DNA from: Lachnospiraceae bacterium
GTDB lineage: Bacteria > Bacillota > Clostridia > Lachnospirales > Lachnospiraceae
Assembly (NCBI GenBank): GCA_017463035.1
Contig: JAFTPY010000336.1
Location: 1 to 18,884, forward strand
DNA length: 18,884 bases
Direction: 5' to 3'
A program made the translations under genes and the position numbers. The notes under the pieces were generated by a model. It searched no databases. It saw only the letters and a list, made by a program, of their open reading frames with translations, and had not been told where the DNA came from. Numbering within the stretch: position 1 is the first letter of the stretch; every line of letters starts with the position of its first letter. Positions 15,028-18,884 of this stretch are shown in pieces.

Positions 15028-15056
15028 ATCCTAGCATATTTTTTTCGGTCTGTAAA
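15028..15056 (-). promoter_or_regulatory. Promoter of rnpB
   Basis: On the minus strand TTTACA (15051-15056) and TAGGAT (15028-15033) are spaced by 17 bases, with TGC before the -10. Predicted start is near 15021, matching the expected 5' end of the RNA. Confidence 0.6.
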
Positions 15057-15099
15057 GGGTGGAATTTGTTTCGCAAAGACTCGGAAAGCCGAAAATGCA

Positions 15100-15897
15100 T
15101 TATTTTACGGCCAGCTTCAGCTTCGGCGAAATGCGTATCTTCTTATAGATATCCGCAGCCTCCTGCTCTGTGATTCCTTCTACATAATTTCTGGAATAGT
15201 TTTTAGCGATGCCCAGTCTGTTGAGTAAATCCGCCGCTTTGTTGTAAGCGATGGCTGCCTCCTCTTCCGTGGAGTATCTTCCTATAATATAGTCACCGTT
15301 GACGTGGATTTTTGCGAGATAGACGGTTTTGCCGTTTTTGTGCAGGGAAGTGACGCCGGTATAACGGTTGTATATCTCCAGATTGCCGTAGCGGAAATCG
15401 GTGGAGTCGCCGTTAATAAAGCAGTAGTCCCGGCCTTCTACGGCATAGGCTTTAATGCCGTAGCGGGAGGTCAGGGTAACCTGCATGCCGTAATCCGCCA
15501 CAAACAAATGTCCGCCACGCTTCATGATTTTGTGATTGGAATAGTAAAACAGGTCGTCGGCGTCGAATTTTAAATGGATTTCTTCATTATAATGATACAC
15601 AAAATAACGTCGATACAGGTAAATCGGTGTCTTAAAATAAATACCGTTGTCCCGAAGGTTCAACAGGATTACCCATTTTTCGTAGGAAAGAGGTTTGCCG
15701 GCAGCGGCATAATCGGAAAGAGACAAAAGGGCACCTTCCGGGGAACGGAGTAAAAGTTCCGCGGTCAGATAGGCCCGGTGGGCTCCTTCTTTGGTGGGAA
15801 AGCTTCCTAAACTGATATGCTTTCCTTTGTGGGTAAAGGAAGCGCGGTAGGAAGGGGTTCCGTCCTTTTTTGTTGTTTCATATACGCCGGCTGTCAT
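15100..15897 (-). CDS. AP2-domain protein, possibly DNA-binding
   Basis: A 265-residue protein with two AP2-like segments. The first is at residues 4-50 (GVYETTKKDGTPSYRASF, then ISLGSFPTKEGAHRAY). The second is at about 179-228 (YTGVTSLHKNGKTVYLAKI, then IIGRYSTEEEAAIAYNKAAD). Both keep the order of an opening GV, a basic strand, an (L/I)G-x-(F/Y) turn and the closing helix seen in AP2 domains of HNH endonucleases and phage integrases. Just before the second copy, RDYCFINGDSTDFRYGNLEI resembles the tail of an HNH/AP2 endonuclease, but the HNH catalytic histidines are not visible. A regulator or relic of a homing enzyme is therefore more likely than an active nuclease. CCTCCTC (15903-15909) gives a good minus-strand ribosome binding site. 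It has its own promoter and lies 44 bases upstream of the rnpB -35. Confidence 0.7.
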   Translation of the reverse strand: MTAGVYETTKKDGTPSYRASFTHKGKHISLGSFPTKEGAHRAYLTAELLLRSPEGALLSLSDYAAAGKPLSYEKWVILLNLRDNGIYFKTPIYLYRRYFVYHYNEEIHLKFDADDLFYYSNHKIMKRGGHLFVADYGMQVTLTSRYGIKAYAVEGRDYCFINGDSTDFRYGNLEIYNRYTGVTSLHKNGKTVYLAKIHVNGDYIIGRYSTEEEAAIAYNKAADLLNRLGIAKNYSRNYVEGITEQEAADIYKKIRISPKLKLAVK

Positions 15898-15942
15898 GAA
15901 AACCTCCTCATGTGTGCGAAGTAATTACCTTCTACAGTTATC

Positions 15943-15971
15943 AGTATAGCGTACTTTTGTCTTTCTGGCAA
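15943..15971 (-). promoter_or_regulatory. Promoter of the AP2-domain gene
   Basis: On the minus strand TTGCCA (15966-15971) and TATACT (15943-15948) are spaced by exactly 17 bases. The leader is about 40 bases. Confidence 0.7.
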
Positions 15972-16140
15972 GGACAAAGCGAGACGACAGCATAAGAATA
16001 AAATAATAGGAATATCGTTTTTTGGGGAAAGACTACAAAAACAGCAATGGTAAATTGTGTAAAATGCACAATGCGCACAAGAGGTTTGTGAAAAAATAGT
16101 CAGAGTCATGAGCGTAATTCACGAAAAACAGCCAAACTTA

Positions 16141-16168
16141 TTGACAAGCTTAAAATCGATGATAAAAT
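16141..16168 (+). promoter_or_regulatory. Promoter of the cell wall hydrolase
   Basis: A perfect TTGACA at 16141-16146 and TAAAAT at 16163-16168 are spaced by 16 bases. The leader is about 75 bases. Confidence 0.65.
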
Positions 16169-16248
16169 CAAACCCGAGTGTTTTTGCGGAATAAGCAAAA
16201 CAACAATAGGGAAAAGAATGTCAGCTATGAGAGAATAGGAGCTTTTTT

Positions 16249-17097
16249 ATGAAAAAAACGAGATTTCTTTCACCTAAGAAGAAGGCTGTGGCGCTTGTGG
16301 TGTTTGCATTGCTTGTACTGACCGGTTTGGGAATCGGATTCGGACGACAGGCTTTCGATGGACAGGCTTACCGTGCGGGTGCAACGGCTCTGGCAGCAGA
16401 CGAGGCAACCGAAGTTGAAATGCCGGTGAAGGAAAGGACGATGGCGCAGTATCGGAGCCGCGACGCAAAGCAGGTATTTACAGAGAAAGCAACGGGAAAT
16501 CTGCTGAGTCTTGCGGCATATCACATTGAAAACAATCGTATGGTTGAGGAATCGGAGACGGAAGTGTATTGTAACATTTCTACATCCGCATTGGCACAGG
16601 AGGCAATGGAAACCCTGGAGCAGGAGACCTTGGAACTGATGGCATCCCCGGCAGGTTCCGTTTGGGGCGGCTTGATTAAGGTATATGCAGGCGACACGCC
16701 GCTGTTGATTACGGAGGAAGACAAAGAGATTTTGTTACGTATTGTGGAAGCGGAAGCAACCTGTGAAGATGTGAAGGGGCGTATGCTGGTTGCAAACGTT
16801 ATCATGAACCGCGTGGTGTCCAAGGGCTTTCCGAACAGTATTGCGGAGGTGGTATTTCAGAACAACGGTGTAACTTATCAGTTTTCACCGATTAAGGACG
16901 GGCGCTACTGGACGGTAAAGGTTTCCGAGGAGACGAGAGAGGCTGTGGAGCGTGTCCTTGCGGGAGAGGACTATTCCCAAGGAGCATTGTTCTTTGCCGC
17001 AAGAAGTATGGCAAACAAAAAGGCCATGAACTGGTTCGATTCTTCTTTGAAGTTTTTGTTCCGTCACGGCGTACACGAGTTTTTTACGAATAAATAG
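16249..17097 (+). CDS. SleB-type cell wall hydrolase
   Basis: A 282-residue secreted or membrane-anchored hydrolase. A basic start (MKKTRFLSPKKK) and a hydrophobic segment at about 13-31 form a signal anchor. A variable acidic linker runs to about 155. The Hydrolase_2/SleB domain (about 157-282) begins EDKEILLRIVEAEATCE, where E169 matches the catalytic glutamate of the family. It continues with LVANVIMNRVVSKGFPNSI, VVFQNNGVTYQFSPI and GALFFAARS. These enzymes are lytic transglycosylases or amidase-like cortex and wall hydrolases. No peptidoglycan-binding repeats are present, so a vegetative wall-remodelling role is as likely as spore germination. TAGGAG (16236-16241) supports the start. It stands alone with its own promoter. 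Confidence 0.87.
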   Translation: MKKTRFLSPKKKAVALVVFALLVLTGLGIGFGRQAFDGQAYRAGATALAADEATEVEMPVKERTMAQYRSRDAKQVFTEKATGNLLSLAAYHIENNRMVEESETEVYCNISTSALAQEAMETLEQETLELMASPAGSVWGGLIKVYAGDTPLLITEEDKEILLRIVEAEATCEDVKGRMLVANVIMNRVVSKGFPNSIAEVVFQNNGVTYQFSPIKDGRYWTVKVSEETREAVERVLAGEDYSQGALFFAARSMANKKAMNWFDSSLKFLFRHGVHEFFTNK

Positions 17098-17115
17098 AAA
17101 AAGATATATTTTTCT
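17096..17115 (+). terminator. Weak AT-rich hairpin after the hydrolase
   Basis: AGAAAAA (17096-17102) pairs with TTTTTCT (17109-17115) around a 6-base loop. It is low in GC, overlaps the hydrolase stop and touches the thrC -35, so termination is probably inefficient. Confidence 0.35.
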
Positions 17116-17143
17116 TGCAAGCCCGCGTTTTCTGTGCTACAAT
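17115..17143 (+). promoter_or_regulatory. Sigma-A promoter of thrC
   Basis: TTGCAA (17115-17120) and TACAAT (17138-17143) are spaced by 17 bases, with an extended -10 TGC. The leader of about 57 bases contains a small CGGCC/GGCCG hairpin (17170-17174 with 17189-17193) just before the ribosome binding site. No T-box or riboswitch is seen. Confidence 0.75.
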
Positions 17144-17207
17144 GAGCGGAGAAAAACGGTAGAACACCGCGGCCACGGGAAAGAAGGGGGCCGGACGAGG
17201 AGGAATT

Positions 17208-18695
17208 ATGGAGATTCTTTACAGAAGTACGAGAAATGAAAATGAAACCGTAACCGCATCTCAGGCGGTATTGCAGGGACTTGCAAAGGACGGCGGCTTA
17301 TTTGTGCCGACCGCGATTCCGAAGCTGGACGTGAGCTTGGAGAAGCTTGCAACCATGTCTTATCAGGAAGTGGCATACGAGGTATTGAAGCTGTTTTTAA
17401 CAGATTACACCGAGGCTGAGCTGAAGCATTGTATCAACAGTGCTTACGACGAGAAGTTTGATGTAAAGGAAATCGCACCGATTAAGAAGGCAGACGGTGC
17501 TTACTATTTAGAGCTGTTCCACGGTGCAACCATTGCATTCAAGGATATGGCGCTTTCCATTTTACCGCATCTTTTAACCACTGCGGCAAAGAAGAACAAC
17601 AACGAAGGTGAGATTGTTATCCTCACCGCTACCTCCGGCGATACCGGTAAGGCTGCATTGGCAGGCTTTGCGGATGTGCCGGGTACCCGTATTATCGTAT
17701 TCTACCCGAAGAACGGTGTCAGCCGTATTCAGGAAAAGCAGATGGTGACCCAGAAGGGCGCCAATACCCATGTTATCGGTATCACCGGTAACTTTGATGA
17801 TGCACAGACCGGCGTAAAGATGATGTTCGGTAACGAAGAGTTAAAGGAGCGTATGGCAAAGGCAGGCTTCTGCTTCTCCTCCGCAAACTCCATCAACATC
17901 GGTCGTCTTGTTCCGCAGGTGGCATACTATGTATATGCATACACCCGCCTCTTGGCAGACGGTACCTTAAAGGCAGGCGAGGAGATGAACGTTACGGTTC
18001 CGACCGGTAACTTCGGTAACATCCTTGCGGCTTACTACGCAAAGTTAATGGGTACTCCGATCGGAAAGCTTGTTTGCGCGTCCAACGACAACAAGGTATT
18101 ATATGATTTCTTCCAGACCGGTACCTACGACAAGAACCGTGAGTTTATTTTGACCACCTCTCCGTCCATGGATATTTTGATTTCCAGTAACTTAGAGCGT
18201 CTTATCTACATGATTGCAGGCTGTGACGCGAAGAAGACCACGGAGCTGATGGATTCCTTAAAGAAGACCGGCAAGTATACCATTACCGACGAGATGAAGG
18301 CACGTCTTCTTGACTTCACCGGCGGCTACGCTACCGAAGCACAGACCGCGGCTGTCATCAAGGCTCTTTATGAGAAGACCGGTTATGTCATGGATACCCA
18401 TACCGCAGTTGCGGCTCATGTATACAACGAGTACAAGAAGGCAACCGGTGACGATAAGGTAACCGTTATTGCATCCACCGCAAGCCCGTACAAGTTCACC
18501 AGAAGCGTAATGGGTGCCATCGATGAGAAGTATGAGAGCTGGAGCGATTTCGATTTGGTTGACGAATTGTCCCGTATCGCAAAGGTAAAGGTTCCGAATG
18601 CCATCGAAGAGATTCGTACCGCTCCGGTGCTTCACGATACCGTGTGCGAGACCGAAAAGATGCAGGCTGAGGTCGAGAAGTTCTTGGGACTGTAA
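17208..18695 (+). CDS. thrC: Threonine synthase
   Basis: A 495-residue pyridoxal-phosphate enzyme that converts O-phosphohomoserine to threonine, the last step of threonine synthesis, in the cytoplasm. The N-terminal LYRSTRNENETVTASQAVLQ and GLAKDGGLFVP runs are typical. The cofactor lysine is K112 in HGATIAFKDMAL. The substrate and phosphate loops include LTATSGDTGKAAL, and PTGNFGNILAAYYAKLMG is the phosphate-binding region. Its length matches the long (E. coli/yeast-like) class. GAGGAGGA (17197-17204) gives the start with a short spacing. It is a monocistronic gene between its own promoter and a terminator. Codon use is strongly biased, as in glgP, suggesting high expression. Confidence 0.97.
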   Translation: MEILYRSTRNENETVTASQAVLQGLAKDGGLFVPTAIPKLDVSLEKLATMSYQEVAYEVLKLFLTDYTEAELKHCINSAYDEKFDVKEIAPIKKADGAYYLELFHGATIAFKDMALSILPHLLTTAAKKNNNEGEIVILTATSGDTGKAALAGFADVPGTRIIVFYPKNGVSRIQEKQMVTQKGANTHVIGITGNFDDAQTGVKMMFGNEELKERMAKAGFCFSSANSINIGRLVPQVAYYVYAYTRLLADGTLKAGEEMNVTVPTGNFGNILAAYYAKLMGTPIGKLVCASNDNKVLYDFFQTGTYDKNREFILTTSPSMDILISSNLERLIYMIAGCDAKKTTELMDSLKKTGKYTITDEMKARLLDFTGGYATEAQTAAVIKALYEKTGYVMDTHTAVAAHVYNEYKKATGDDKVTVIASTASPYKFTRSVMGAIDEKYESWSDFDLVDELSRIAKVKVPNAIEEIRTAPVLHDTVCETEKMQAEVEKFLGL

Positions 18696-18720
18696 GAAAA
18701 TAGAAGATAAGATTGATGAG

Positions 18721-18757
18721 GCAGAGATTCGAAAGGGTCTCTGCTTTCCTTTTTTTG
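18721..18757 (+). terminator. Terminator of thrC
   Basis: GCAGAGA (18721-18727) pairs with TCTCTGC (18738-18744) around a 10-base loop. It is followed by TTTCC and then a run of eight or more Ts ending at 18756. Confidence 0.85.
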
Positions 18758-18770
18758 TGGACGCGCTCAC

Positions 18771-18817
18771 ATTCATGATTTTTTCTAAAAGCGTTTGCTT
18801 TTGAAAAAATCATGAAT
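18771..18817. repeat. Long hairpin beyond the thrC terminator
   Basis: Perfect 15-base arms at 18771-18785 and 18803-18817 enclose a second stem AAAAGC/GCTTTT (18787-18792 with 18797-18802) with a GTTT loop and a single bulged T. The whole 47 bases fold as one stem. It has an A/T run on both flanks of the stem interior and none after it, so it is not a classical terminator. Confidence 0.85.
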
Positions 18818-18871
18818 ATTCGCTTTGTCTGCACGAAAAAAGACCAAATATGACAAAGGCGTGACATAAAT

Positions 18872-18877
18872 TTGACA
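18872..18877 (+). promoter_or_regulatory. Possible -35 element at the window edge
   Basis: A perfect TTGACA lies seven bases before the end of the window. The matching -10 would be outside, so this is only suggestive of a next gene on the plus strand. Confidence 0.25.
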
Positions 18878-18884
18878 CAAAGAA

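Larger units (their letters stand above)
15898..16248. other. Divergent intergenic region
   Basis: A 351-base gap between the AP2 gene and the hydrolase. It holds two outward-facing promoters and no supported gene. A short dyad ATTGTG (16054-16059) with CACAAT (16067-16072) lies between them; nothing else stands out. Confidence 0.6.

Noticed and set aside
14670..15228. Several plus-strand open frames of 94-170 codons
   Set aside because: They lie across RNase P RNA and have no ribosome binding sites; they are proline/arginine-rich artefacts of a structured RNA.
17144..17207. T-box or riboswitch before thrC
   Set aside because: The leader is under 65 bases with only one small hairpin and no T-box sequence.

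Overview
The window looks like a chromosomal segment of a low-to-moderate GC Gram-positive anaerobe of the Clostridia, most likely Lachnospiraceae. The basis is the housekeeping block dgt-dnaG-rpoD-trmK, strong GGAGG-type ribosome binding sites throughout, an RNase P RNA with the bacterial type A core, and glycogen phosphorylase and threonine synthase of clostridial type. This placement is inferred from gene content and not from a search.

Layout. (1) Positions 1-181: the 3' end of an unidentified gene and its terminator. (2) 206-3405: an accessory regulatory region. It has a LytTR response regulator and an overlapping GHKL histidine kinase (AgrA/AgrC-like pair) closed by a terminator. Next comes a promoter preceded by a 20-bp-period direct repeat, then a 23-codon ORF with an excellent ribosome binding site, a membrane-protein gene that appears frame-broken, and a 50-residue membrane peptide. 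(3) 3422-6010: monocistronic glycogen phosphorylase with its own promoter. (4) 6021-6454: a 434-bp imperfect palindrome filling the gap between glgP and a convergent VanZ-family gene. (5) 7342-13887: a co-directional operon of dgt, dnaG, rpoD, trmK and a uridine-kinase-like protein; a cluster of three hairpins separates dgt from dnaG. (6) 13904-14640: a palindrome sitting on a promoter -10, then a coiled-coil protein built on eleven 21-bp tandem repeats, then a strong terminator. (7) Minus strand: RNase P RNA (rnpB) and an AP2-domain protein upstream of it. (8) Plus strand: a SleB-type cell wall hydrolase and threonine synthase, each with a good sigma-A promoter. A terminator and a second long hairpin close the window.

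How the parts relate. Regions 3, 5, 7 and 8 are ordinary core metabolism and information processing: glucan breakdown, dNTP control, replication priming, the housekeeping sigma factor, tRNA modification, tRNA 5' processing and threonine synthesis. The less explained parts are the two-component locus with its candidate target promoter and small peptides, the long palindrome, the hairpin cluster before dnaG, and the heptad-repeat protein. No CRISPR array, tRNA, rRNA or intact transposase was seen.
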